From Mucilaginibacter sp. KACC 22063 (GTDB lineage Bacteria; Bacteroidota; Bacteroidia; Sphingobacteriales; Sphingobacteriaceae), in the NCBI RefSeq assembly GCF_028736115.1, contig NZ_CP117877.1:2108001-2172000 (forward strand): a stretch of 64,000 nt of DNA, read 5' to 3'. A model generated the notes under the pieces. That model did no database searches and was not told where the DNA came from. It saw nothing but the letters and a program-made list of their open reading frames with translations. The first letter of the stretch is position 1, and each line of letters opens with the position of its first letter. Below are positions 9,995 through 20,800 of the stretch, in pieces. Position numbers and translations under genes: made by a program.

Positions 9995-11485
9995 ATGAGT
10001 GAGATAGAAACAGGGCCGGGTACGATTGGGGTGGGGTTAATCCGTTTTTACGATTCCATACAACCACCTTTGCCCGCTGGTAATTATACTTTACAGGCCA
10101 CACAGGTAGTAAAGGGGGTAACTGATAAAGACGACCCTCAATACCAGGCCGAACAAAAGTTGCTGGTTAATGGTCCGCGTTTTTCTATTGATGCGGCAAG
10201 TATCCACTCGTTATATCCGCCGGCAAATCAAACAGGCACGTATGACAATTCACTGCCTAACGTAGTGTTTAATAATTTTTCTTTACCATGGTCGAGGGAA
10301 ATAGACCCAACCGACGGTTCAAATCAACAGGTTGATGCGCCAGCGGCTATAAATCAGATACCGTGGATGGGGTTGCTTACTATTTATGCTGCGGATATGG
10401 AAGGTACTACACCCTTTGTGGGCAGGCCTTTTTCTACCACAGTTACGCAATTTCAGCAGGCGCCTGCTAATGTATTGCTGCCGGTGCTGGGAAGTATAAC
10501 TAATCCGGACGAAGCATTGAATGCGGTAGATATTAACTTGGCTTACTTTCAGTCGATAGCACCAACCATTACAGAGCTGCCCATGCTGGCACACGCACGC
10601 CAGGTAAACACCGGCGGAAAAGTGATGCTGGGCATGAATGACGATGGCTGCTTTTCGGTGTTGATAGGTAACCGCCTGCCGGGAGCCGGTATGAAGAACT
10701 TGGTATTTATGGTAAGCTACGAAGGGCATCAGAGTCATTTGAATGGCGCGGTTATTCCCGGCGGGTATGATACCATACGGTTGGTACTGTTGGGGTCTTG
10801 GGAGTTTACCGGCAGCGCTTCTATAGGCAGCTTTAAGACGCTGATGGCCGACCTTTGCGACCCCGGGCGGGGTGGTGTTGACCTTTTGCAGATGCCAATG
10901 GCTGATGCAACTGCCCAGAACGAGCTGGCAAAAGAGGCGCTTGAAATAAGTTATATACCATTACAAAACGCCATGCGCGACGGCGAACGCTCTACATCAT
11001 GGTACCGTGGCCCTATGGTTGCGGCACCCACTCGGCGCGACTTTAGCTACGGACCTTACTTATACAGCGACCACGCCATGCAGTACGATCCGGAATTTGG
11101 GCTATTTAACCATGCTTACAGCGCGGCTTGGCAAATAGGCAGGCTGCTGGCCCTGTCTGATGCCAGCTTTGCATCCGGCTTGTTTGCTTGGCGTAACAAA
11201 TACCTCGCCAGCATTACAAAAATCGCTAAAAACGAGGAGGTTAAACAAAAGGCACAAGTATTTGGCCTGTCGGCGCGAAATGAAGAATTTGATATTGTTT
11301 CGGGCATGATGAGCCTTTTCTCGGATAAATTCAGCAAGGTAGACTGGCCGCAGTTTAGAACACGCGCAGAGCTGGCACCTGCCGAATATTTAACCGGTAA
11401 ACTACAGGAAGATGAGATACAGGCCTTACTGGAAAGTGATGAAGACCCGCTATTGGAACTAAAGAAGAAAATTAACGGCAGATAA
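9995..11485 (+). CDS. Conserved-looking protein of unknown function (496 aa), DUF6603-operon member
   Basis: No family could be named. The protein starts with a short acidic stretch and a beta segment (AGNYTLQATQ), followed by GPRFSIDAASIHSLYPP near residues 66-82 and a Pro/Trp-rich LPWSRE motif near residue 104. These read like conserved signatures and not random sequence. The middle is mixed alpha/beta; the C-terminal 150 residues are helical, charged and end in a Lys/Glu-rich tail. There is no signal peptide or membrane span. It starts 6 bases after the giant gene's stop and ends 1 base before the next ATG, so it is almost certainly co-translated with both. Its place between the giant protein and the other unknowns suggests a partner in the same complex or assembly; that is inferred from position only. 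Confidence 0.8.
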   Translation: MSEIETGPGTIGVGLIRFYDSIQPPLPAGNYTLQATQVVKGVTDKDDPQYQAEQKLLVNGPRFSIDAASIHSLYPPANQTGTYDNSLPNVVFNNFSLPWSREIDPTDGSNQQVDAPAAINQIPWMGLLTIYAADMEGTTPFVGRPFSTTVTQFQQAPANVLLPVLGSITNPDEALNAVDINLAYFQSIAPTITELPMLAHARQVNTGGKVMLGMNDDGCFSVLIGNRLPGAGMKNLVFMVSYEGHQSHLNGAVIPGGYDTIRLVLLGSWEFTGSASIGSFKTLMADLCDPGRGGVDLLQMPMADATAQNELAKEALEISYIPLQNAMRDGERSTSWYRGPMVAAPTRRDFSYGPYLYSDHAMQYDPEFGLFNHAYSAAWQIGRLLALSDASFASGLFAWRNKYLASITKIAKNEEVKQKAQVFGLSARNEEFDIVSGMMSLFSDKFSKVDWPQFRTRAELAPAEYLTGKLQEDEIQALLESDEDPLLELKKKINGR

Positions 11486-11486
11486 T

Positions 11487-12455
11487 ATGAAATCCTGGGC
11501 AAACAGACAATCGCTACACAAATCAATGCTCAATTGCATGGTAAGTGCTTCATCGGCCAGTGATCACAATGACAGAAACAGCATACCGCCGCCGGTATTG
11601 CCTGACGACCTGGCTACCTGGTTGGCGCAGCTTACCCTGCTATATGGCGTACCAACAGAATATCTGGCGCCCGACACCAGGCTCTTGCCAATGGAATCGA
11701 TCCGTTTTTTTTACATCGACCGTAACTGGCTAGATCGTTTGGTGGATGGAGCCATGAGCGCGGGCGTACTATCGACCCGAGACGATGTGTTTAACGAAGT
11801 ATTTTTTAAAGATATATATGCGCAGATAGATGCATACCAGATAAAGCTTCGCTCCAACTTGCGCAATGAGGATCAGCCGGCGTTAAATACCGTAGGGGGT
11901 ACCATGTCGGGTTTTATTTTCCGGTCGCAGGTGGTTTCGGGTTGGCCCGGGATCGAAGTGAACGGCTATAAAGAGGGCACACTGCTTAATATTCTCCGTA
12001 TGGATAGGCTATCGCCCAACGTGTTGCTGTGTATTTTTTATGACGTGCCCGACAGGGTAGACTTTATCGAACCGCCCGAGGGACTGCATTTTGGCATCAG
12101 CCGGGAAAGCGGCGCAACGGTGTACACTGTTTCGTTGCGCGGATTGGGTTTTCCAACCGATCAGCCTTATCCTGCAGGCGAACAAATACCTGACCCGAAT
12201 GTGCCTGGCGCATTTCTCAAGGTAAACGGGCAGTTGCGAACCGGCACTGGTCAGCAGCCGGGGGTAATGGATATAGATAACCTTGTAGAGGCCATAAAGA
12301 CCGGCATGCCGGCAGGCGCACTTAATAACGGTATGCTAACGCCGGGTGGCTTTGCCATCCAACTTACGCAGGGGGCAGGTCTACAATCATATCAAATAAA
12401 GGATGGAAGCGGTAACGCCTATCCTGCATGTGAAGTTAAAAGCAGCTTTAATTAA
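11487..12455 (+). CDS. Conserved-looking protein of unknown function (322 aa), DUF6603-operon member
   Basis: I do not recognise a named domain. After a polar N-terminus of about 35 residues comes a helical block with LTLLYGVPTEYLAPD and LPMESIRFFYIDRNWLDRLV (residues about 49-87), which has the density of Trp, Tyr and charged residues expected of a conserved core. Then come beta strands (GFIFRSQVVSGWPG, LHFGISRESGATVYTVSLRG) and a Gly/Pro-rich C-terminus. There is no convincing signal peptide: the start is basic but lacks a hydrophobic core. The ATG lies one base after the preceding stop. The stop lies 7 bases before the preferred start of the next gene. Tight packing makes it part of the same operon; the role is unknown. 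Confidence 0.8.
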   Translation: MKSWANRQSLHKSMLNCMVSASSASDHNDRNSIPPPVLPDDLATWLAQLTLLYGVPTEYLAPDTRLLPMESIRFFYIDRNWLDRLVDGAMSAGVLSTRDDVFNEVFFKDIYAQIDAYQIKLRSNLRNEDQPALNTVGGTMSGFIFRSQVVSGWPGIEVNGYKEGTLLNILRMDRLSPNVLLCIFYDVPDRVDFIEPPEGLHFGISRESGATVYTVSLRGLGFPTDQPYPAGEQIPDPNVPGAFLKVNGQLRTGTGQQPGVMDIDNLVEAIKTGMPAGALNNGMLTPGGFAIQLTQGAGLQSYQIKDGSGNAYPACEVKSSFN

Positions 12456-12462
12456 TCATACA

Positions 12463-15400
12463 ATGGCAGACATTACTTATTCGCCGGTTTGGCCAGGTCC
12501 ATGTGTATTGATACCCATGACCACTGATATTTTACTTATCGGCCAGATCGATTATAACTCGGCTTCCACATGGTCGAGCGTAAAATATAATTACTCTAAC
12601 CTTTATTTACAGCAAACGCCCGATCAGCCTGCGCCTTTTTACACTAAACACTGCCCCGAAGTAGGTGCGCATGTAATGTGGACGCTGCCTTACAGTATGC
12701 GCCAGGGCGCTCAGCAGGAAAATACTACGGATGTGCAGTTCCCGACGGTTCCCAACCGCTGGCTGATAACCAGATTTCAGTATCCGCGTAATATTAATGC
12801 TGATATTACTTCCGGCCCCGTGTTGCCCGGCACTCCGGTAATAGGAAACGATGGGGTAAATGTACTGGTGAGCGACGAGTTTTATGACATCACCAGCAAT
12901 CCTGACAATTATAACCAATACCCTTACCCCGAGGATCAAGATTTCCCTGTACGCGGCATCGGGCAAACCTATGCACTGGTCGACTTTAAAGGAGAGGCTT
13001 CAGCAGGGACGCCTTTTTTACAGGCAGTTGGGCCGGGGGATGTGTCGTGGTCTGTCGCCTATGATAACGTGACAAACGTTTTTTCGCTTCATGACAACCT
13101 GGGGGAAGATGCAGCGATATACACCTATTCTATATTTGGCTGGTACGATACCCCCGCCAATGACCTGCTGGCAGATATGCCTGTAGATAGCCCCGAAAAC
13201 TGGTTGGCTACGCTGCGCGAAAAATACAGATGGACAATAGGCAACGGTATTGCCGACCTTGACGCAGCTATAGCTGCCTGGCAGGCCTGGCAGCAGGCGC
13301 ATGGGCTACAGGGAGCGTTCGATCCGGATAAGATAGATCTGCCCGAACAGGAAAAAGCCGCTATTATAGCCTGGCACAACTGGCTGGTAGCCAACGGTGA
13401 TAACATAACACCGTCAGACTTGCCTACACAAACCATTTGCCACTCTATGATTGGCACAGTTACTTGGGAAGGTACTAATTATGCCTACGGTTCCGGCGCG
13501 CCTGGCGGCGGAACAGCTTACCCTGATCTGGCCATGGGCATGAACGCCATTGAGGCAATATCGACCTATATGGCCAATAAAATAGCAGTACAATTTCACC
13601 AGGAGCCATTTGTTTTTGATATAGAGCGTGGCTTTGAAGCCTTCCAGAGAGACCTTATATTCGATTTGCAGGACAACCCTGTAATGGTTGAAACGCTGTT
13701 GCATAATGCGCGTTTCGAAACCGGCTATGCTGGCCAGGAATGGATAGTAGTACTTGCAGAGCAGGCAGCTGGCAATACCGCAGGCAATGGCGGACAGCAA
13801 ACCATACCGTTAGACCCAACAGACACCCAAAAGCTAATTGATCTTAATACGCTGCAGGATGAGGTAAACACTTTGTTTAAGCTGATAGCCAGCCAGCGTA
13901 CCGAGCTGTTTTCGCTAAGTATAAAGGATAGTTATATAGGCCGCAGCACACCGGCCGATATAGTGACCCGCGTAAAACAGAGCATAAGTGCTATATCTGA
14001 CAATTTAAAAGCCAATCTTACTGCTTACGATAATAAAAACAAGCAGGCAATAGACGATGCCGAAGCCCTGCAAGCCAGCTTAGGTGCAGAATATGTGGTG
14101 AAGGCCGTTGACCTGGTGGCATTTGCAGCGCCGAATGACCCTGTTGTAATGGTAGCCGGCATTAATCAGGATACCAAGTTAAATGACCCCACCCAGTTTG
14201 GCGAAGGTAATTTCCTGCAGGTACGCATGACTGGCGAAACGATATCTTCAATTACCGTAAGCTATAATGTAGGCGGCACTATACAGGCACAAACCATTGG
14301 CGCCGAACAGATATTGAGCGCCGTTACCTTGCCAGCATGGAACGCCATACCCAAAGAGGTAATGGATCTTTGGCTGGAAACCATGCTGCTTGATATTAGT
14401 TTTGCAAGGCAGATAGCTACACTGTTTTTAAACATGTGCGGCGTGTCAAACCCTACAAACCCGCAAATTAACCCTATTGCCCAGCAGGTTCGCGCACAAC
14501 AAACATCGATTTGGAATGATGCTGTTGCCCTGCAAGTGAACCAACAAGCACTGGCCGACGTAGCAGGATATACCGGCGTGCTGCCGGCGCATTTATCCGT
14601 GTTCTTTCGCACCGTGCAGCCGTGGACACCGCTGTATATGGACTGGAGCGTACAATGGTTCCCCACCTCGGTAACGCCTGGCAAGGAACTGGATACATGG
14701 TCGCTGGGCGAAATTGACTATGAGTGGGAGGGTAGCTCCATTACACCCATGCAAAACTTGCCGTTATTTAAAGGGAGGACACTTTTAAATGCGCAAACAG
14801 CAAAGGTAATTCAGCAAAAATTTGAATCGTTCGTAGCTGACGACAACTATAATACCTCGAAAATACCCCAATACCTTCTGGATGACCTTAAAGCGGTTGC
14901 CGGACAGATCTCTAAGCTTGATATCCTTACACAATCAATGAGCGGGCTGATGAGGCAGCTTACCACCATGCTGATAAACATGAACTACGCTCCTGCAGAT
15001 ACGGAGATAAAGGACCTGATGGGTAACTCTAACACCAATTTCAGGCCGGTTGTGGGCGCTGATTATACAACATCGGGCGCAATGTTCCCGATACCAGCGG
15101 GGCATTTCCAAGTGCAGGACCTTTGGATAGTTGATGCCTTCGGACAAATAATGCGGGGAAGTATCCAATCGCCTATTCTGAATATTAAATGGTCTGAAAG
15201 CCTTACCACAAGCAGCGATGCTTATAATGGTGATACCGACAGCTACGGGCAATTGCCGCCGCGACTGGCACAACAGGCCAGCGTAAACTTAGACCTGCTG
15301 CAAGCCGATGACGATAATATAAAAAGCAATTCATCCGACTTAACCAGCCCGATATGCGGGTGGGTTATGCCTAACCACCTGGATAACTCGCTGATGGTGT

Positions 15401-16446
15401 TTGATGCTTCCGGCAATAACCAGGGCGCCATAATAAAGGTAGGCCGGGAGTCGGTAAATGTAGATGATGTTAAGCAATACACCATTAGGTGGGATGCCGT
15501 ACCCGGAAGCAATACCACGCTGGGTGCGCCACCAGCACTGGAAAATGAACACTTGCAGGATTTTGTGAACCGGTTGCTCTCTACATCAACCGCTGGCTCA
15601 GGTGCTTACGACGACCTTATGAGCTCTATCGATGCATCACTGTGGACAATGAGCAACTTTGGGCAGCAAAGCGGCAACCTGTCGCTGCTGTTAGGCCGGC
15701 CGCTGGCTGTGGTACGTGCCGAGATAAACCTTGCTTTTGCTGGGCTACCGATTTTGAACCAAAGCTGGGTAAATACAGGCGATTATTACAATAATAATGG
15801 CACTTACCAGCTAACCGATCCGCCTTATACACAAACACCGTTTACCATACGTGTTGGTGATAATCAATACCATACCAACGGCGTAATGGGCTATTTTGAG
15901 GCAGATAATTATGATACTTTTTACTCGGTTTATGGCTCGAACGGACAGACGGCTGAGTTGCAGGACTTTTTTGCCGAGGTAAAAACTGGGGCAAAAACAT
16001 TTAAAAGTATTGCTGCCAATGTTGGTATTACTGCTGGTTTTAAAACCAATTACGTTCAAACGGGCCACCTGGTATCACTTACGCCGGACGGTACCACGGT
16101 AAAGTTGACACTGATAGTCGACCCGAGTGGTGACATCCCGGTAATACCGGGCAGCCTGCCTACCGGGTCGACAACCCTGCCGAATGGGCCGGTATCATCG
16201 GCGCTGCAAAATCTTAAATCTACTTTTAGGGCAGGACCTCTGCTACTAAATCCTGACAGAATAAGGATGCCGACGCCTGCTGAGGTAAAGGGTAACTGGT
16301 TCTGGATGGCCAGAAAAGATGTTACCACCTGGAATGAGGAGGTGCCGATAGAGGCATCGACCCCGGTTGCGGGGCTTGAGCCTTATACCCCTGCGCTTAT
16401 TGAAGGGTGGATAGTACTGGCTGACGCAAACGCACCAACCAATTAG
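12463..16446 (+). CDS. Large protein of unknown function (1327 aa), DUF6603-operon member
   Basis: I chose the ATG at 12463, which gives MADITYSP and sits 7 bases after the upstream stop; an ATG at 12403 would add 20 residues lying inside the previous gene. The N-terminal 120 residues carry aromatic-rich signatures (a Pro-Glu-Val-Gly-Ala-His stretch, then VPNRWLITRF) that look conserved. Residues about 455-545 form a long charged helical segment, probably a coiled coil. The rest is beta- and Asn/Gly-rich with many short aromatic motifs, as in structural or surface-type proteins, yet there is no signal peptide. A Trp-rich segment (GNWFWMARKD) lies close to the C-terminus. It follows two other unknown genes and precedes the Ig-like gene by 25 bases. 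No enzyme motif was found. A structural component of a large assembly is the best guess, at low certainty. Confidence 0.8.
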   Translation: MADITYSPVWPGPCVLIPMTTDILLIGQIDYNSASTWSSVKYNYSNLYLQQTPDQPAPFYTKHCPEVGAHVMWTLPYSMRQGAQQENTTDVQFPTVPNRWLITRFQYPRNINADITSGPVLPGTPVIGNDGVNVLVSDEFYDITSNPDNYNQYPYPEDQDFPVRGIGQTYALVDFKGEASAGTPFLQAVGPGDVSWSVAYDNVTNVFSLHDNLGEDAAIYTYSIFGWYDTPANDLLADMPVDSPENWLATLREKYRWTIGNGIADLDAAIAAWQAWQQAHGLQGAFDPDKIDLPEQEKAAIIAWHNWLVANGDNITPSDLPTQTICHSMIGTVTWEGTNYAYGSGAPGGGTAYPDLAMGMNAIEAISTYMANKIAVQFHQEPFVFDIERGFEAFQRDLIFDLQDNPVMVETLLHNARFETGYAGQEWIVVLAEQAAGNTAGNGGQQTIPLDPTDTQKLIDLNTLQDEVNTLFKLIASQRTELFSLSIKDSYIGRSTPADIVTRVKQSISAISDNLKANLTAYDNKNKQAIDDAEALQASLGAEYVVKAVDLVAFAAPNDPVVMVAGINQDTKLNDPTQFGEGNFLQVRMTGETISSITVSYNVGGTIQAQTIGAEQILSAVTLPAWNAIPKEVMDLWLETMLLDISFARQIATLFLNMCGVSNPTNPQINPIAQQVRAQQTSIWNDAVALQVNQQALADVAGYTGVLPAHLSVFFRTVQPWTPLYMDWSVQWFPTSVTPGKELDTWSLGEIDYEWEGSSITPMQNLPLFKGRTLLNAQTAKVIQQKFESFVADDNYNTSKIPQYLLDDLKAVAGQISKLDILTQSMSGLMRQLTTMLINMNYAPADTEIKDLMGNSNTNFRPVVGADYTTSGAMFPIPAGHFQVQDLWIVDAFGQIMRGSIQSPILNIKWSESLTTSSDAYNGDTDSYGQLPPRLAQQASVNLDLLQADDDNIKSNSSDLTSPICGWVMPNHLDNSLMVFDASGNNQGAIIKVGRESVNVDDVKQYTIRWDAVPGSNTTLGAPPALENEHLQDFVNRLLSTSTAGSGAYDDLMSSIDASLWTMSNFGQQSGNLSLLLGRPLAVVRAEINLAFAGLPILNQSWVNTGDYYNNNGTYQLTDPPYTQTPFTIRVGDNQYHTNGVMGYFEADNYDTFYSVYGSNGQTAELQDFFAEVKTGAKTFKSIAANVGITAGFKTNYVQTGHLVSLTPDGTTVKLTLIVDPSGDIPVIPGSLPTGSTTLPNGPVSSALQNLKSTFRAGPLLLNPDRIRMPTPAEVKGNWFWMARKDVTTWNEEVPIEASTPVAGLEPYTPALIEGWIVLADANAPTN

Positions 16447-16471
16447 TTTAACCATTAAATATAATTCAGCT

Positions 16472-17893
16472 ATGGCAAACCCAATCTTGAGCTACGCTTT
16501 TCAGCCGACCATGGTGTTTATTACCACCACCATTAATATGAAGCTGGTTATTCAGAACCCAGTAGGCGGATCTGTTGTAAATTTTGCGGGCGGCCCTAAG
16601 GGTGATGAGATCCAGATCACCTTCCCGATGGGTACCGGGAATACCGACTTAGTGACCAACCTGAATTTTCAGGCTACGTCGCCCTCAGGGTTTTCGTGCG
16701 CAAAATCAAACACGGGTAACTACTTTTCTATAAAGGCCAACGTGACAACCAAGCTACAGCCGGGCCAAACGCTTGAATTTAATTTCACCAGTGTGCCCAT
16801 CAATTCCAGCTTAGATCTCACAACGCCGACGGCTACCATCACCATATTAGAATATATCGGTGTTAATACCGGCAATGCGACGGTTGGAGTCACCAAGCAG
16901 ACAAATACCGAGCTTGCAATAATTTCATGGGCCGATCCTTCGACCATTGCATTATCGCAAATCACAACACTGTACTGGCAATCAATTGGTGGAACAAAGG
17001 TAGTGGTTAGCCCCTTTCCAGGCGGGGACAAGACCTTCCCTGTAACAGGCGCACCGCCATCTCCCGGAAAATGTTTAATTAACATTCCATCTACTACCGC
17101 GCCGCAATATACTTATACCGTAAAGGTGTTTACATCTGACCAAAAATTTGCCAAGGACGATACCACCATCACACAAAATCCGCCGCTTATTACGGCATTT
17201 ACCAGCGATAAGAGTGGAGCAATAAAAGTTGACGCGAGCTTAGTGCTGGAATGGTTCTTCTTATGGGGGACTACCTCGGCAATTTATTCCAATACCGGCG
17301 CACAATGGAACGGGCCCGCCTCTCCTCTTACAGTCAGCCCCGGAACGGAGTTGCTGCAAAATTTCAAGGGCAACTATGGTAACATGCCTTCAGACATTTT
17401 CTACCAATTGTCGGTAAACGGCTTTTCGGCGATGGCGGATGCGAAAGTGCAGATAAAATTATTGCCTGTAAATCTGATATATTTTAAATTCACGCAAAAG
17501 ACCGGGGATACCTTAAGCGGCATGAAATGGCTGTTTGACCCTTCTACTTGGAAAGGTTACGAGCTTAACACTGGCGGTACCAACCTAAATATACTTACCC
17601 TTTACCAGCCTGGTGGCAAAACCGAAACCTACTATTTGGGATCGGGAGATACGGTACACCCACAGGTTCAGTATTTCGATTTCGTGAGCCAGGGGAACGG
17701 GGCTTACCTGCTGAGTTGGGTAACGGCAAATTTAGATAGCTTAGTGTTAACGCCCGACACCTACAACGTACCCGCTGCCGATATAGTTAACGGCAGCAAA
17801 GTGGTAAACATTACCAGTTCAACCATTTACACGCTTACGGCTAAGGGTGTAAACGGAGACACAATTAAAAGTTCTATAAATGTTACTGTTTAA
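16472..17893 (+). CDS. Ig-like beta-sandwich repeat protein (473 aa)
   Basis: The sequence is almost wholly beta: alternating hydrophobic strands separated by Gly/Asn/Ser/Thr turns, with at least three or four segments of 90-100 residues that resemble Ig-like sandwiches. Typical closing strands are YTYTVKVFTSDQ near residue 212 and STIYTLTAKGVNG near residue 450. Trp residues sit where core Trp is common in such folds (for example TLYWQS and LVLEWFF). There is no catalytic motif, signal peptide or membrane segment. The stop lies 5 bases before the PKS start, so it links the unknown genes to the biosynthetic gene in one transcript. Adhesive or scaffold function is typical of this fold; the partner is unknown. 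Confidence 0.75.
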   Translation: MANPILSYAFQPTMVFITTTINMKLVIQNPVGGSVVNFAGGPKGDEIQITFPMGTGNTDLVTNLNFQATSPSGFSCAKSNTGNYFSIKANVTTKLQPGQTLEFNFTSVPINSSLDLTTPTATITILEYIGVNTGNATVGVTKQTNTELAIISWADPSTIALSQITTLYWQSIGGTKVVVSPFPGGDKTFPVTGAPPSPGKCLINIPSTTAPQYTYTVKVFTSDQKFAKDDTTITQNPPLITAFTSDKSGAIKVDASLVLEWFFLWGTTSAIYSNTGAQWNGPASPLTVSPGTELLQNFKGNYGNMPSDIFYQLSVNGFSAMADAKVQIKLLPVNLIYFKFTQKTGDTLSGMKWLFDPSTWKGYELNTGGTNLNILTLYQPGGKTETYYLGSGDTVHPQVQYFDFVSQGNGAYLLSWVTANLDSLVLTPDTYNVPAADIVNGSKVVNITSSTIYTLTAKGVNGDTIKSSINVTV

Positions 17894-17898
17894 TTTAA

Positions 17899-20800
17899 AT
17901 GGATAAAGCCACAGTTGTTGACCTGGTATTGAAATACCCGGACGAAAGAGGAGATGAGACGGCAATTATTTTCCTGGACATAAAAGGAGAAGAAAAACAC
18001 AAGGTTACGTTTAACGGCCTTAAAAGCGAGTGCTTAACCGTTGCCGCCAACCTGCTGCCACTTACCGAAAGAAAAGAAGTGGTGCTTATGCTTACTGAAG
18101 ACCAGCCAAACTTTGTGGCCTGTTTTTTTGGTATTATGCTGGCAGGCTGCATACCGGCGCCCTTAGCACCGTTCAAAAATATAAAAGACCGCCAGGGCTA
18201 CGGCCGTATGCTACGCATACTAAAAAAAGGGACATTTAGCTGCATTGTTGCCGATGAGGTGCAATGCGCTTTGATTGCTGAAGTATTGGAGCGCGAATCG
18301 CTGGGTCATGTAAGGCTGATTAGCGCTGAATCGCTCAAAAGTGCCGCGAAACCCCATGAACTGCCGGAAGTACAGGCAGACGACATTGCCTATTTACAAT
18401 ATACATCGGGTTCAACATCAGAGCCGAAAGGGGTAGTGCTGCGGCACCGTAATGTGTTGTGCAATGTGGCTAAGATGAAGCGTGTTTTCCAAAGAACAGA
18501 GCCGGTGAGTATTGTAGGGTGGATCCCTTTTCATCATGACATGGGCTTGGTGGGGCATTTGTTTTCGGTGCTGTATGAATCGGGTTTGGGTGTTTTTATG
18601 CCAGCCAGCGCATTTATTTCATCGCCAAAGCTGTGGCTTGAGGCTATCAGCCGCTATAGGGCTAATACCTCAGCCGCACCAAATTTTGCATTTGAACATT
18701 GTACGCGTAAAGTACCATTTTCAGCCAACCTCGACCTCAGCTGCTGGAAATATGCCTATATCGGTTCCGAAACGGTATCTATGCCTGTAATGCAGCAATT
18801 TTATGAAAAATTCGGCGCGGCAGGCTTTAGCCGTAATTCCTTTAAGCCGGTTTACGGCCTGGCCGAAATAACTTTGCTGGCGGCAGGTGGAACACAAGGA
18901 TTGGATGAGTTGGAAGACAAAATTTTAATAAAACCCGCCGGAAAACACACGCAACGGGTGCTGATGCCCTACCTCATTGATGAGCTTGATAAAATAACCA
19001 TTGCCCACACTTTAACTGGCGAGGCTTGCTTAGAAGGAGAGACCGGGGAAATACTAATAGAAAGCCCGTCTAACAGCTTTGGTTATTATGAAGATATGCC
19101 TGTAAAAAAGCCGGTTAAAGCCAACATTATTCATACTGGAGATATCGGTTTTGTTTTAGGCAGATACCTATACTTGTCGGGGCGTCGCAAAGAGGTAGTG
19201 ATAATAAGAGGTGTAAATTACGCCGCTGAGGATCTGGAATGGTGTGCACGCCACCAAATTACCGAACTGCAAACTGGCAGCCAAACAGTATGTACGTCTA
19301 CAATAGATGAAACCGGGGAGCGGTTGCTGATTTTCCAGGAGATACATAGGCATACCAATCGCGAGACACTACGGAAAATTTCAGGTTATATTAAGGCAAA
19401 TCTTACCGAAAATTATGGCATAGTGCCGGCAGAGGTAATATTTGTTCCGAATGGAATGATGCCGCGCACCAGGAATTATAAGGTATCCCGCAAAGAATGC
19501 CTGAACCAATACCTGGCGGGCGACATGCAGTTTATATACACAGATGTTTCTGAAGTGGCAGCCGCAGATGAACTTACTGATAATAATGATCCTGTAGTAA
19601 TTGTGGGGATGGCCTGCAGGTTTCCTGGCGGAGCAGACAGTCCCGAAAAATTTTGGGACTTATTAGCATCCGGCGTAGATGCAGTAACAGAGGTGCCCTT
19701 GAGTCGCTGGGACAATGACCTGTTTTATGATGAAAGACCGGCTGTTCCGGGAAAAGTAAGCACCAAATGGTCCGGGTTTATTGATAATATAGACTTCTTC
19801 GACCCGGCGCTTTTCGAGATATCGGCCTATGAAGCACCTGAGCTTGACCCGCAGCAAAGGCTACTGCTGGAAACCTCGTGGCGGCTGATAGAAAATACTG
19901 GTGTTAAGAAAAACGAACTTATGGGATCCGGAACAGGTGTTTTTATCGGTATGTCGACAAACGATTACCTGTACATGAAAATTAAGCTGAGTCCAGGTAT
20001 GGAAGGGTTTAATGCTTATTCGGGGCTTGGCAATTCAAACAGTGTGGCGGCCAACCGCCTTTCCTATTTTTACGATCTTAAAGGTCCCAGCCTTACCGTT
20101 GATACTGCGTGCTCGTCATCGCTTACGGCTTTGCACCTGGCTGCCCAATCCATTTTAAATGGCAACTGTACCCAGGCTATAGCGGGTGGGGTTAACGCCA
20201 TACTTTCCCCCGGCCCCACCATTACGCTTTCGCAGTTCGGGATGATGTCGCCGGAAGGGCGTTGCAAAACATTTGATGCCAGCGCCGATGGCTATGTGCG
20301 TGCCGAAGGCTGCGGTTTAGTGATGCTGAAACGCAAATCGGAAGCAGAACGGGATGGTAATACCATACTGGCGGTACTGAATGCCTCGGCGATAGGGCAG
20401 GATGGACACAGCCCCGGCATCACCTTTCCGAATGGAAAGGCCCAATACCAGCTCATTAGTCAAACACTGCATAAAGCAGGCCTTGCAGGTAAGGACATAG
20501 GCTATGTGGAGGCACACGGCACAGGCACCTCATCCGGCGACCCGGTGGAAGTGGAGCAGCTAAAAAAACTATACGGCGCGGCTGGCAGCAGTGTGTGCTA
20601 CTTAGGCTCGGTAAAAGCAAATATAGGGCACCTGGAAGCGGGCGCGGGCATAGCCAGCATTATTAAGAGTGTGCTGATGCTGCAAAAAGGCAAGGTGCCG
20701 CCTCAAATTCATATCAAAACCCTTAACCCGAAGCTACAGCTTGATGGTACCAGGTTAAAAATAAGTATTGATGAGCGCGAATGGGAACCAAACCAACCCC

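Noticed and set aside
12403..12462. Earlier in-frame start for the 1327-residue protein
   Set aside because: The 20 extra residues lie inside the preceding gene and have no conserved look; the ATG at 12463, 7 bases after that gene's stop, fits the operon spacing.
9995..17893. Phage tail or contractile injection system
   Set aside because: Large beta-rich proteins in a row suggested it, but I found no sheath, tube, baseplate, spike, AAA+ ATPase or tape-measure protein.
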